Positions 54,310-64,000 of a stretch of 64,000 nt of DNA are shown here, one piece after another; positions within the stretch are counted from its first letter, which is position 1, and the number at the start of each line of letters is the position of its first letter. The notes under the pieces are model-generated. The model was not told where the DNA came from. It made no database searches and worked only from the letters and a program-made list of their open reading frames with translations. Origin of the DNA: Podospora bellae-mahoneyi (taxonomy: Eukaryota; Ascomycota; Sordariomycetes; Sordariales; Podosporaceae); assembly GCF_035222275.1 (NCBI RefSeq), contig NW_026946360.1, positions 124,001 through 188,000 on the forward strand, in the 5' to 3' direction. The position numbers were made by a program, and so were the translations under genes.

Positions 54310-56895
54310 ATGGAGGAACTGCCCGAGCTGGCCGATAATAATGATCACTCGGCAAAGAGAGCCGTAGGTAGCACGTCCCTCACTACATGATGGTAGAAGA
54401 ACGGTCGATAATTTCGCCGTGTCAGACTTTTGGTGATATCGAAGTTAACGCTGACAAATATGTTGCGGACAGTGTGACCAGTGTCGGCAGCGGAAGGTGT
54501 GTATATCCACTTCCACCATCAATGTTCGACAGAAGTGCTAAGTCGAAGTGCCGGGTAGATTCGTTGTGATAAAGAGTTGCCTGTATGTTCAAACTGTAGA
54601 ACTGCCAGTCGGAGTTGTAGCTCGACCGGCCTCGGCCAGAAGCCTCGCGAACCCAGGCAGAGAGTTCTCATCACCCATCAATAGTGAGGAAATGCCCGTC
54701 TTCATTGTTGCCCATGTCTGTCGGTACCCCCTTCTGGGAAGACTAACACCCACCCATTTGGTTGTTTGCAGTGAGAGAAAGATCGATAGTCTCGACTCCC
54801 GCCTGGGAGCCATCGAGAAGATGCTGCACAACTTGACCGTCTCCCTCAACAACCGAGGCCCACCAACAGCATCCTCGAGTATCTCTCCTACCCTCGAGTC
54901 AGCAGCAGCAGCCTCGTCATCGGCCCCTCGTGAGAATAGTGCAGATGCCTTGTTTGGTGCTGACAAAGACAATGAGAGCGATGACTTCGAGGCTACCGCT
55001 TTGATGAAGGAGCATACCGCATTTGCGACTCAGTTCATCGAAAACACCACATTTCCATTCCTCGATCCAGAGATGCGGGCGGCATTCTTGTCCCTGCAGG
55101 AGCTTGTCAAACTCCAAAACATCGAGAATGCCCGCCATGATGCGCGGTTCACCACTGCGAAACCTCTCCCAAAAGGCGGCTGGGCCGAACTGCCTATGCC
55201 GTCTGCTGATATAGTTCTCAGTGTCCTGCGCGAGATCAAACGTTTGTCAATACGTTATCCCTCTCCCGAAGGTCTTGTAAGTACTGACTCGAGCACAGAA
55301 CACCCTCCTATGGGCTTTCCAGCAATTGCCACATTCACCGGCATCGAGAATTTTCCCGACAACGTTCGCAGGGTCTATTTTGCGACTGAAGAGTGCAGTT
55401 TAATGCAATGGGGGATCGTGAATTTGGGCTTGTACTTCACCCTGCAAGAGAGAGGGGCTGCGTCAGAAGGGGATCGTCAAGTTCAACTGTTCGAGGCTTC
55501 GTTTCTTTGCCGGGATAACATCGAAACCGCGCTTACAAATCTCCCTCTTTTGCTACCGCAGCGCAGAGAGAGTGTCGAGCTTCTAATAATGGCTGTATGT
55601 ATCAGCAGTGTCCTATCCTGTTCACGATGCGGGGCTGATCCATAGAGCAGACGATGTACGCCATCGAAGAGTCGAAATACTCGCTCGCCCGAGATTTCAT
55701 CACTATAGCGGCGAATATTTGCCAGACTCTGGGCTATCACCGAGCCCGTAGTCCAAGCACCACGGAGTCTGAGCATAAAGCGATGTTATTTTGGACAACA
55801 TACATCTTCGATAGCGCCCTGTCACTGCGAGCTGGACGGCCGACCGCAATTCAGGACTGGGACATAACAATCCCTAGAGAGATCGGTCCCAAGGTCAAGA
55901 ACGTAGATCCACTCTGGAAGATTGGTCAAGCTCAGTATGTTGACTGTTGGCGGTCTCATTGTGCACCGTGTATCCGGCTAATTTATCGCTAGGTGGATCA
56001 GCTGGAGCGAAGTTATGGGAAGGACGTACAGAGAGCTCTATAGCCCTGAGGCTCTGGCCCGAACCGCTGAGAAGCGTGCCGAAAACGCGCGCCAGCTGGC
56101 TCAAGCACTCCAGGATGTGGCAGCACGGTCAGCTCCGCTGATTAAGCATGTCGTCGAGAAAATGAAGATGTCCGGGGGCTATAATGCCCAGGCACGCTTC
56201 TCATTCGATATAGCAGTCGTCGGTGATGCTCTGGTTCAATGGTCAGTTTTGACTCTGATCTACCGTGCAATCCCAACTCTACCGGGGTCGCCAAGTACCT
56301 TCAACCCAGAGTGCATCCATGCAGCACGGGAAGCATTTTCTAGTCACGAGGGTTGCATGGCATTGTGTGGTGAGAGCCTGTTCATGAAGGCAGGGTATAT
56401 TCAGTGGTATGTGTTCGCCCCATCTTCCATGACCATGTGCTTAACACGGCATGCAGGAATATTCTCTATATCCCTTTCATCCCTCTCGTCGTGCTCTTCT
56501 GCCACACCATTGAAACTACAAATGAAGAAGACCTTGATATACTGGTGAGATTCACCGAGGGCTTGCAACCTGTGGCGCCCGTTTCCTCAGGAGTTACCAA
56601 GCTGTATCGGATAGCGCAGGTGCTGGTAAACATTGCCAGTCTGTGGCTTCAAACCAGAAAGCAGGGACAGCAAGATCATAACATGAGTATGGTTGGAGAC
56701 AACGTCGAGATGTACTTGAACCAGTTAGGTTTCATGCCGCAGCATTCCCAACAGGACCACACGTATGGGATCGGAGGACCGGCAGGATTCGGCTATGATA
56801 TGGACCAGTCTGCTCAGCTGGCGAACTGGTTCTCGGGGAACACGCATATTTTTGGCCTGATGGAGGAAGATCTGTCGGGGTTCCAAGGTTTCTAG
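54310..56895 (+). pseudogene. Zn2Cys6 transcription factor, frameshift in zinc cluster
   Basis: Seven exons are read: 54310..54363, 54473..54496, 54543..54683, 54772..55594, 55651..55934, 55993..56406 and 56457..56895. The zinc cluster spans exons 1-3. KRA joins CDQCRQRK and then SKC, followed after a linker by CSNCRTASRSC. Exon 3 has one base too many: CRVDSL is followed by TGATAAAGAG, and dropping one T would give LDKELPVC. All later exons are open and in phase (about 652 aa). They include a coiled coil (KIDSLDSRLGAIEKML) and the fungal_trans domain (ICQTLGYHRAR, LFWTTYIFDSALSLRAGRP). The body thus looks conserved while the DNA-binding part is broken in this sequence. A sequencing error or an unusual intron could also explain it. 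Confidence 0.7.
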
Positions 56896-57016
56896 TCCGG
56901 CCAGACAGGGTAGCATGAGATTGTAAGGCTGTAACAACTTCTTCCAAGACTACCCAAACGGCACCACGATGCGATGTTGGCTGTATGATTCCCATATGAT
57001 GTTAAAAGAGAGGGGC

Positions 57017-57517
57017 TCAATCAGTGGGCTTCCGTGGATCGTAAACTTCATATCCCTCATCCTCTGTATCGCTCTCTACGAGTTCGCTTTTCGGTGCTAG
57101 CACACTACTGGATCCTGTCACCTCGGATTTAGGAGCAGTGGCTGTTTTCGTGTCTGCTGGTGGTCCGCTGGCTCCAGCTACTGGCACAAATGCTGACTTG
57201 AAACCTGTCTTTTTGAAGCCGCCCTTTTTGAACCCGCCTCCACCCGTCGATGCCGCTGCCTCGCCAAGCTTGATGCTGATGACGCCCTCGGCCTTTTGTT
57301 CTTGTCGTCGGGCGCGGGCAATGGCGTTGGGGTCCTTGACCATTGCTTTCATATCCTTCAAACGTTGCTTGTGGGTGTGGTCGTAGGAACTGAGGTGGGC
57401 TTCGTAGTCATTGTTGCGGCTGTAGCCCTTCTGGCAGAGCTGACAATAGAAAGCCTGTCGGGCTTCTCGCGCCGACGAAGTTTGGGCCGGAGGAAGAGTC
57501 TGGTTTCGGGGAGGCAT
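57017..57517 (-). CDS. C2H2 zinc-finger protein
   Basis: Single-exon protein of 166 aa. One U1/JAZ-like C2H2 finger is near the N terminus (FYCQLCQKGYSRNNDYEAHL, with the closing histidines in SYDHTHKQ). A basic helix follows (RLKDMKAMVKDPNAIARARR). A Gly/Lys-rich repeat (GGFKKGGFKKTGFKSAF) and an acidic tail end the protein. Such fingers usually bind RNA or double-stranded nucleic acid. The family resembles small fungal relatives of vertebrate ZNF804/GPATCH8 N termini, but the function is unknown. Confidence 0.85.
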   Translation of the reverse strand: MPPRNQTLPPAQTSSAREARQAFYCQLCQKGYSRNNDYEAHLSSYDHTHKQRLKDMKAMVKDPNAIARARRQEQKAEGVISIKLGEAAASTGGGGFKKGGFKKTGFKSAFVPVAGASGPPADTKTATAPKSEVTGSSSVLAPKSELVESDTEDEGYEVYDPRKPTD

Positions 57518-57910
57518 CGGGGGCAGTCGTAGGTATCGAATATCGGACGCGGTGAGTGACGGGAGGAGATGAGCGCCGCGTGGTTGTCAAAGAATTTAGC
57601 CTTGATCGGACATCTGAACTTGCAACGAGTAGAAAAAGGGACAAAGCAATCACAAGGGCGCTTGTGCTCAAATGAGGTGTGCCAAGCCTGGGGGCCCTGA
57701 ACAATGTGGGGTTAGAGTCGGGTTTAGTGGGCATTGTTCCCCAGGGTCTGCCAAGTTCAGATGCCAACAACGGCTCAACCAACGCATCGTTTCGGGGCTC
57801 AACAATTTCAAGGCTGGAAAAAAAGCACAGAAGCCATCACCGAGGATTCTGCACTGCACTTTCTTTGAGACAGGCCGGGTCACGCCGTGTTTGTCTCCCC
57901 CTCATCCACC
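57518..57910. promoter_or_regulatory. Bidirectional promoter, C2H2 gene and mcp1
   Basis: 393 bp between divergent start codons. No known motif is identified. Confidence 0.4.
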
Positions 57911-59013
57911 ATGGAGTATCATACGTTACGATCAAGAGCTTCTCAGGACACTCTTGTGTCCAACGCTTCTACTTCGCTCTCCCTGCTCGAACTGGATCCA
58001 ACACCAATGGACTCTCCTGCCTCCGTCCCATACACCGACAAAGACCTCCCACCACTACCTGAGCAGCCAGAAGAATCACTCTCGGACTCGACACACTCGC
58101 TCCGGTCCAACCCGACAACTACTTCCAGCGTCGGGTTAAGCGGCGCCGGTCATGGGCCAATCTTCTACTGCAAGCTCCTCCACCGTTGACGCTTTCCTGA
58201 CTCTGCGCTAACAAACAGCCTTCAGTAACACGAATCCAGCGCTACTCGTCGTACACATTTTCGCTGTTCACGACCCTACATCTGGCTACAACCTCGGTCA
58301 TCCCCGTCCTCGCCCGTTCCGTGCCCGCCTCCGAGTCTTACCTCCTCCTAGCGCGCGAGATCTACCAAACACCACTCTCCGAACCGTTGCTCGTCGCTTT
58401 ACCAGTCGTAGTCCACATCGGTGCGGGGATAGCCACCCGCCTTATTCGAAGGTCGCAAAATCTCAAGCGGTACTATGGCGACGACCATCATCACAGAAAG
58501 GGCAGTGTGCCAGCAAAGCAGACCCCCACTCTGAGGAGCGGATGGCCCACCTTCAGCTACATTGCCGCGTCAGGATACGGCTTCACCGCCATCTTCGCGG
58601 CGCACGCATTCATGAATCGGGGCTTGCCACTTCTAGTAGAAGGTGACAGTGCCAACATCGGGTTGGCGTTCGTAGCGCATGGGTTTGCGAAGCATCCTGT
58701 TATCTCCTGGACCTCGTTTGTGTCGTTGATCGGTCTCGGTGTTGGGCACATGGTCTGGGGGTGGGCGAAGTGGGTTGGGGCGGCGCAGGGTGCCGGTTGG
58801 CAGCTTGAGAGGCACACTGGGAATGCGACGGTTGACAAGCAAACCAAGAAGAAGAGAAGGAGAAGGTTGTTGGTTATCAATGGAGTTGCTGCTATTGGGT
58901 GCGTGATGTGGGCTGCTGGTGGTCTTGGGATAGTAGCCAGGGGGGGCGAGACATTGGGGTGGGTTGGGAAGTTGTACGATGGCCTGTACGAGAAGGTGCC
59001 TGGCCTCTTTTGA
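57911..59013 (+). CDS. mcp1: Mcp1-like mitochondrial membrane protein (DUF1691)
   Basis: Outer-mitochondrial-membrane protein family linked in yeast to lipid homeostasis and rescue of Mdm10 loss. 348 aa in two exons (57911..58169 and 58226..59013). The acidic, Ser-rich N terminus (residues 1-85) is followed by RIQRYSSYTFSLFTTLHLAT and several hydrophobic segments (VALPVVVHIGAGIATRLI, TFSYIAASGYGFTAIFAAHA, WTSFVSLIGLGVGHMVWGWA, VINGVAAIGCVMWAAGGL). The two-fold HxxN/AH pattern matches the family. The intron starts GCAAGC: a GC-AG junction joins FY to LTRIQRYSSY. A weak GT donor at 58192 would also keep the frame and insert seven residues. Confidence 0.85.
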
Positions 59014-59340
59014 AGGGGATCAGGTCTGATACTTTGTTTTGAAATGGCTTCCTTTCTTGTCATGGACAAGACTAGAGTCATACGATTTGATGAGTGCATT
59101 TCCGTCTTCATAGAGATCTTCAAGGCGGATACCCTGAGCAAAGTCATGGTGGCAACGGAAAAGGTGTTGGGAGGTGGTCATACATCAACTGGATTATCTT
59201 GCATACTGCATAGCGTGTATTTAACAACGTATATAGGCATATAACATATTTGGTCAACCCAATTTTGGATCTTGGTCTGCTCTTAGGCCTTCGACAGGCG
59301 CATTCTCCTCTTCATTCTACTTCTTATGTCCGACATTCCC
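59014..59340. other. 3' regions of convergent genes
   Basis: About 330 bp between mcp1 and the cysteine-rich gene. Nothing is recognised. Confidence 0.4.
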
Positions 59341-59707
59341 TCAGGGCTCATCACAAAGCTTGTACCGGGTAACATATCTGTCCAATCCCCAGTCACAGCC
59401 GTAGCATTCACACATCTAGCCCGTCTTGCTGTTAGCAATTGTCTCATTCCTGGTGAGAGAGGGTATAGCCTACGTTCTTCTTGCCTCCCGGCACACAAGT
59501 CCACAGTCTTTCTGCATTTTGGCTGCTGCCATCTCCATTGGCCCCAATGATTCCGTTCCAGCAAGCCGAAGCATCAATCATATCTCTGCAGGTCTCGACA
59601 TTGGTCGCAGTAACCGGACAAGGGCCAGTCACGTTGTGTTGGCGGCCGTATAGGGCTGGGGAGGCGATCGCCAGCGTGGCAGTAGCGAGTAGTATGAGAA
59701 GCTTCAT
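59341..59707 (-). CDS. Small secreted cysteine-rich protein
   Basis: Precursor of 102 aa in two exons (59474..59707 and 59341..59415; 58-nt GT-AG intron). A clear signal peptide (MKLLILLATATLAIASPA) is followed by GR, then a short mature protein with eight cysteines. Four are in exon 1 (GPCPV, ETCRD, SACWN, WTCVP) and four in exon 2 (CECYGC and LC). This would allow four disulphides. I do not recognise the family. Size, secretion and Cys content are those of effector-like or antimicrobial proteins, but that is inference only. Confidence 0.75.
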
Positions 59708-60663
59708 GTTGTAATCGGTTTTGGAGTCTTCGCCAAAAGGACTGGATCCTGAAAACAGGTCTTAGGGACGTGCATGGCCGATATATAATCCACAACAACT
59801 CCCCTATCAAGATTTGCTTGTGCGGGTGAATCAACCATCTGGATGATCTACAAGTTCCCCGCACCAATGCCAATACTTTCTGTTGACCTTGTATATTGTT
59901 GCGCTTCATCTATTCGACCGGCTGGTCCCGACTAGGAAGCTTTGGAAATGGGGGGTTGTTTAGCCTAGATTAAAATGCCTGATAGGCACATCGGGAGTTG
60001 GTAGACACAAACTCAGGGGTAAAACGCTCCTCAAGACCTTACATGATTATGCACTTGAGACGCTTCGAGAACGTGGTCGTAATCTACTCTTGCAGATATA
60101 TGGAGAAGTTAATTCGCGGGGTGGTCAGTGAAACAGGGCCAGATCGGATAATGCCGACGGCTTCGATGCAACGAAGAAGACGGTCCACTACGTGTAAGCA
60201 TGAGAGCTTCACTCAAACACAAAGTGAAATACAGAAGTGCATTGTTGTGTGGATATCTTGACAGAATTCCGAGCAGTTAATGGCTGCTCGTCACAGTAAC
60301 TATACCACCAATGGAGTAAACCACACGCGGGGAACTTCACCGAGACATCGATGTCATTACAATAGGATTCTCGGCTCTTTTGATTCAAAAGCAGATCAAT
60401 CACAGGCGAACAAACGCCTTTTGTCGGTGAAGAAAACACCCAATGTCTTAAACGATGATGTCATCGGCTCACTCTCACTTGGGGGCCGGCCTCTCGGGAC
60501 CGCCCGCCTGCACGAACAGTCCCTGCTTTTTGGTTCTGGAACGGACAACTCAAACGCCCCTGAGAGCGGACCGCTAATCAGTGCAGAAAGATCGGACGCT
60601 ATTTGATATAGCTTATTCGGACCTACTGGACGCCATCTTTCGTCTCAATGCCAGCTGCCATCA
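59708..60663. promoter_or_regulatory. Divergent promoter region
   Basis: About 950 bp between the divergent cysteine-rich and ATP-grasp genes. A plus-strand frame at 60280..60606 has no domain. Nothing specific is identified. Confidence 0.35.
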
Positions 60664-62433
60664 ATGACGTTACTTTGTTTGCTAAATCGGGGAGGAGCTG
60701 CTCGCGGCCTTCGATCCACGTCACATGCATCCTCCACGATATGTTGCGGCAGACATAATGTCAACATAAATCCCACACCAACCGCCGCCAGGGAATCACA
60801 GCTCAGATTGAACTTCACCAACACCTACCCACGGTACTTTGCTACAGCAAGCCAACCACTTCACACCATGGGATCCGTTGATAAACCAAGCCTGGCAGGC
60901 ATTGACCTTCCAATAATCAAGCTCGATACCACACTCACCGAGCTCTTCAGACGAGCGAGCCCACAAAATGCAAGCACCCGTTTGGGAATGGTGTTTTGTG
61001 GTGTCAACAGCGGCGTTGACCTCAACCCGGATTTTCCACGTAACACAAAGTACCTCTATCAAGACAGCCCTTTCAACACCGTCCCTCGGAAAGAGCTCAC
61101 ACGAAAGAACCACGACCTCAGGAAGTCCCTAGCTATGAAGTATCTCAGCCTCATCCCCCAAAGAGACGCCTTCATCGCAGGTCCATCCCCAGTGATCATG
61201 TTCAACATGAACCAGTCCCCCGCCACAGTCGCCCACGATCGTGAAGAAGCCACCACCACCCTCTCCGTCCTCGACCCCTCCCAAAGACCCAACCTTGTCT
61301 TCTGCCCCGGCCCGTCCAAGATCCCCATGAAAGAATACGGCATCGACAAGATCACCTACAAAATCGTCGCTGACGGCCTGGAGTCATATCCCCTAACCCA
61401 CTCCCTAGAAACCCACTGGATCCTCAACTCCAAAGCCGGCCTCGCCAGGTCCGGTCTTCCCACGCCCAGGTGCGACATCATCTCCATCAAGGGATACCCC
61501 CCAGCCTCTCCCAGATCCTGCTGCGACGCCTGCCGCGCAGACAAGCGATCCAACGATTTGACATTCATCCCCGAATCTTGCTCCGGCCCAAGCGGTCAAT
61601 GGGTGAAGACCGAATCCGCCAAAGTGCTCTCTGCCATCTCCTCCCGGCCGGTGCCGTTTGTTCTCAAGAACCAGCAGGTTTTCGGCGGAGCGGGAACCTG
61701 GGTGGTGACCACGCAAGAACAAAAAGACGATCTGCTGTCTGACTTTTCCAGCCCCGACGGCCCCCTGAGGAAGTTACTGTCCCAGGTCACTCCCGAGAAT
61801 CATCACATGGATCCCGCGGCGGTGGTGATCTCGGATATGGTCTCCAACCCCATCGGGGACTACGGCTTGACCTTTTTTGTCAATGAGGACGGGGAGCCTG
61901 TTTTCTTGGCGGCATCGGAGCAAATGATTGATGGGAATAACGCCTGGGTTGGCAGCACCATAGTCTACTCGAGGCAGGAGGCACTGTACGAGAAATTCCA
62001 AGCGTTGATGTCGCGGACTGCGGAATTTGTGGCAAAACATGGGTATGTCGGGCCGGTGGGCATCGATGTCTTGGAGACGGGGACAGAAGGGGAGACGGAG
62101 ACGCATTGTGGGGAGAGAACAAAGTTTCACATAGTGGATTTGAATGTTAGGACGTCGGGGAGTCTGGCCTTGCCGTTGTTGAAGGGGCATTTCACTCAAA
62201 GGGGGCTGGATTGCGCCAGCAGTTTTGGCATTACGGTTAAGGGTGGAAGGGAGGAGTTTGTGAGGAAGTGGAGGAGGGAGTTTGAGGAGGGAAGGATGTT
62301 TGTGTTGAGTTGGTATGAGGATCGGGAGGAGGGGGCGAGCATTGCGGATGTGGTTGTGGGGGCAGAAAACGAGGAGGGGTTGCAAGGGATGATTGAGCGG
62401 GTTAGGGAGGGCAGCGAGGAGGTTGTTTTCTAA
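60664..62433 (+). CDS. ATP-grasp domain protein
   Basis: Single exon, 589 aa from the ATG at 60664 or 521 aa from the ATG at 60868 (MGSVDKPSLAG). Similar to the fungal ATP-grasp family first named in Aspergillus as solid-state-culture specific. The enzyme type would form an amide or thioester bond using ATP, substrates unknown. The ATP-grasp region lies in the second half: FVLKNQQVFGGAGTWVVTTQ (nucleotide-binding Lys and Gly-rich loop), VISDMVSNPIGDYGLTFFV, then the metal-binding segment GPVGIDVLE followed by FHIVDLNVRTSGSLAL. The extra N terminus is Arg/Ser/Ala-rich without acidic residues until about residue 44 (NRGGAARGLRSTSHASS, PRYFATAS), like a mitochondrial presequence. Confidence 0.88.
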   Translation: MTLLCLLNRGGAARGLRSTSHASSTICCGRHNVNINPTPTAARESQLRLNFTNTYPRYFATASQPLHTMGSVDKPSLAGIDLPIIKLDTTLTELFRRASPQNASTRLGMVFCGVNSGVDLNPDFPRNTKYLYQDSPFNTVPRKELTRKNHDLRKSLAMKYLSLIPQRDAFIAGPSPVIMFNMNQSPATVAHDREEATTTLSVLDPSQRPNLVFCPGPSKIPMKEYGIDKITYKIVADGLESYPLTHSLETHWILNSKAGLARSGLPTPRCDIISIKGYPPASPRSCCDACRADKRSNDLTFIPESCSGPSGQWVKTESAKVLSAISSRPVPFVLKNQQVFGGAGTWVVTTQEQKDDLLSDFSSPDGPLRKLLSQVTPENHHMDPAAVVISDMVSNPIGDYGLTFFVNEDGEPVFLAASEQMIDGNNAWVGSTIVYSRQEALYEKFQALMSRTAEFVAKHGYVGPVGIDVLETGTEGETETHCGERTKFHIVDLNVRTSGSLALPLLKGHFTQRGLDCASSFGITVKGGREEFVRKWRREFEEGRMFVLSWYEDREEGASIADVVVGAENEEGLQGMIERVREGSEEVVF

Positions 62434-63168
62434 TTGTTTTTCTTGGGAGTTTCCTGGGTTTGTATCAAGCAGGCGGTTTTTATCATTAGCAAGCCGGTGT
62501 TGTGGTCCAGAGTCAGATCGACTTTCTGTTCGATATGAGAGAAGCAATGATTTTAGTGGACGATCCGTTAATTCCCAAGTATACTACAGTCCACAGCTCT
62601 CAAGGAAAAATGGCTAGGTCCCATATTCGGACCTTGAAATACCACCGGCAGTTGAAGCCCTACTGCTTCCAACGTGGCACGGCAGATCACCGTTGCATCC
62701 AGCCCCTCATTGAGTCTGGTTCCCCTTCTCCAACATTTCTTAGTCACTGCTTCCTCAGCTCACAGGAGCCAGTTCCGCAGGCGGGGAACTTTCTATTGTT
62801 TTCCGCTAAAGGCAAAGAAGACAACGCAGGTTAAGCATGTGTGTCTGAGCGGGTACCATTCATAAAAGAGTCTGGGGAAGGTCTATGCAATGATCACCGC
62901 CGTTAATGGCAAGGTAAGTCTCCGTTGGCTTTTCGATTGGTGCGCGAGGACACCATCTGGATGGCTGAGAAACAATAGTTTGTACTGCAAGGTGTGGCAC
63001 CTCAATTGGAGATGCGCTGGTTTGTAAAGAAGAGGATCATTAAACCCAACATCAGGGTCCGACTCCCGCTGTTGTGCTCCTGACTCTTCTTGCTTTTTGG
63101 GCGGGCATCTTCCGCACGTTGGAATATCTGACACGAAATTCGAAGAATAGTTAGAGACAATCAAGAGC
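62434..63168. promoter_or_regulatory. Region between ATP-grasp and transporter genes
   Basis: About 730 bp with the 3' end of one gene and the promoter of the next. No feature is recognised. Confidence 0.35.
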
Positions 63169-64000
63169 ATGTCAACCCAAAGCGAGCCAGCAACAAGCTC
63201 CAATGGCGTCCGGGTGGTGGGCGACGAGGAGAAGGGCCTCCACAGAACGCAAACTGGGGTGACAATGTCCCCAGAGCTCTTCGAGAAACTCTACCTCACA
63301 CCAAAAGTTCCGCATGTTGGGGACAATAACAGACGCTTTGCGAATCCTACGGCATTGGGGTTTGTCGGGTGAGTGATGGGCGTGCAGTGGACAAATATAA
63401 ATACTGACGGCACCATAGCTTCGTGATCTCTACCTTCACCTTTTCAATCGTCTGTATGGGATGGGGTGGAGCCTCGGGATTCTCTCCTGTCGTGTAAGTC
63501 AGCAATGTACAGACCAGAACAGAGAGCTGACTGATACATAATCAAAAACAGGGGGATCTTCTTCTTCGTCGGCCCCGTCCTCCTCCTCTTCGCAATGGTC
63601 TTCGAGTGGATAATGGGGAACTTCTTTCCCATGATGGTCATGGGCCTGTTCGCCGTGTTCTGGCTGAGTTTCGGAATGCTCCAGCTCCCAACTTTGCAAC
63701 TGGCTGCTCCATATGCCACCGATGCTGATCCGACAGGACTTGCCTCGCGCGAATACAACACCGTCATTGCGCTGTATTTGATTGTCTGGGGGTTCGCCCT
63801 ATTCACCTTCTTTATCTTCACCTGCAAGATCAACGCTGTCTTTGCCACTATTTTCTTGCTGGTCAGCCTTGGAGCCTGGGTGTTGAGTGGTGCATACTTT
63901 CGAGCAAGTGGCGGGGACTTTGATGGTGCTGGGAAACTGCAAAAGGTCAGAGACTTCCACCGAATGAAGACGTCGAGGCTAACACGTCTGGTAATCACAG
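63169..64000 (+). CDS. GPR1/FUN34/YaaH family (acetate) transporter, 3' truncated by window
   Basis: Plasma-membrane transporter of the Ato/AcpA family that carries acetate or ammonium. Three exons are visible: 63169..63368, 63419..63493 and 63552..63945. A further intron (GTCAGA...) ends with AG exactly at 64000, so the last part lies outside. The cytosolic N terminus (about 55 aa) is followed by the family signature NPTALGFVGF. Membrane spans follow (FVISTFTFSIVCMGWGG, IFFFVGPVLLLFAMVFEWI, MVMGLFAVFWLSFGML, VIALYLIVWGFALFTFFIF, VFATIFLLVSLGAWVL), five of the six expected. The second half of the sixth should be in the missing exon. Confidence 0.92.

Noticed and set aside
1-64000. CRISPR arrays, dispersed 5S rRNA genes and bacterial-type operons
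   Set aside because: No regular spacer-repeat pattern and no 5S internal control sequence were seen, and every gene has eukaryotic structure.

Overview
The window is nuclear DNA of a filamentous ascomycete, most likely a sordariomycete in or near the Sordariales. Evidence: genes are split by 45-125 nt introns with GT(A/G)NGT donors and CTRAC-like branch points. Typical fungal families are present (AA9 LPMOs, Zn2Cys6 regulators, HET-ankyrin protein, CAO-1-like oxygenase, GPR1/FUN34/YaaH transporter). The hac1 gene carries a 23-nt Ire1-type intron. AT-rich decayed sequence resembles the outcome of RIP. All gene models come from reading the sequence by eye. Exon sums were checked for frame, and no database was searched.

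Layout. 0.7-9 kb: intron-bearing tRNA-Glu, an AA9 LPMO, a CPWA-type glutathione transferase, PEX16, and a SET-domain protein with a signal peptide. 10-17.2 kb: a metabolic-looking block with a Zn2Cys6 regulator, a CAO-1-like stilbene/carotenoid-type oxygenase and a divergently transcribed VAO-type flavin oxidase. 17.2-26 kb: a gene-poor tract with only one clear gene (a 3'-5' exonuclease domain protein) among two diverged LTR-like fossils, an AT-rich island, a TPR fragment and a copper-fist fragment. 26-28.6 kb: a nine-exon peroxisomal alcohol oxidase ending in SRL. 30-32 kb: hac1, the unfolded-protein-response bZIP gene, followed by about 4 kb with no convincing gene. 36-46 kb: a dense housekeeping block with a DUF427 protein, ESCRT-III Did2, the Ski2 RNA helicase, the fork-protection protein Csm3 and the complex I 21-kDa subunit. 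46-50 kb: a second AA9 LPMO with a CBM1 and a damaged first splice donor, a phosphotransferase pseudogene and initiator tRNA-Met. 51-57 kb: a HET-ankyrin protein and a second Zn2Cys6 regulator with a frameshift in its zinc cluster. 57-64 kb: a C2H2 protein, Mcp1, a small cysteine-rich secreted protein, an ATP-grasp protein and the start of an acetate-transporter-family gene cut by the window end.

How genes work together. The oxygenase/VAO pair, perhaps with the neighbouring regulator, looks like a small catabolic cluster for stilbenes or lignin-derived phenols. The two LPMOs also act on plant cell walls. Alcohol oxidase depends on peroxisomes, whose biogenesis needs PEX16. Hac1 would support heavy secretion.

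The most unusual non-genic signal is a degenerate 21-bp tandem repeat family (consensus close to AGGCCTGTTGACTATCTTNAA). It forms five separate arrays. Two bracket the 10-kb regulator, two bracket the alcohol oxidase, and one lies 3' of the HET-ankyrin gene. None lies beside the housekeeping genes.
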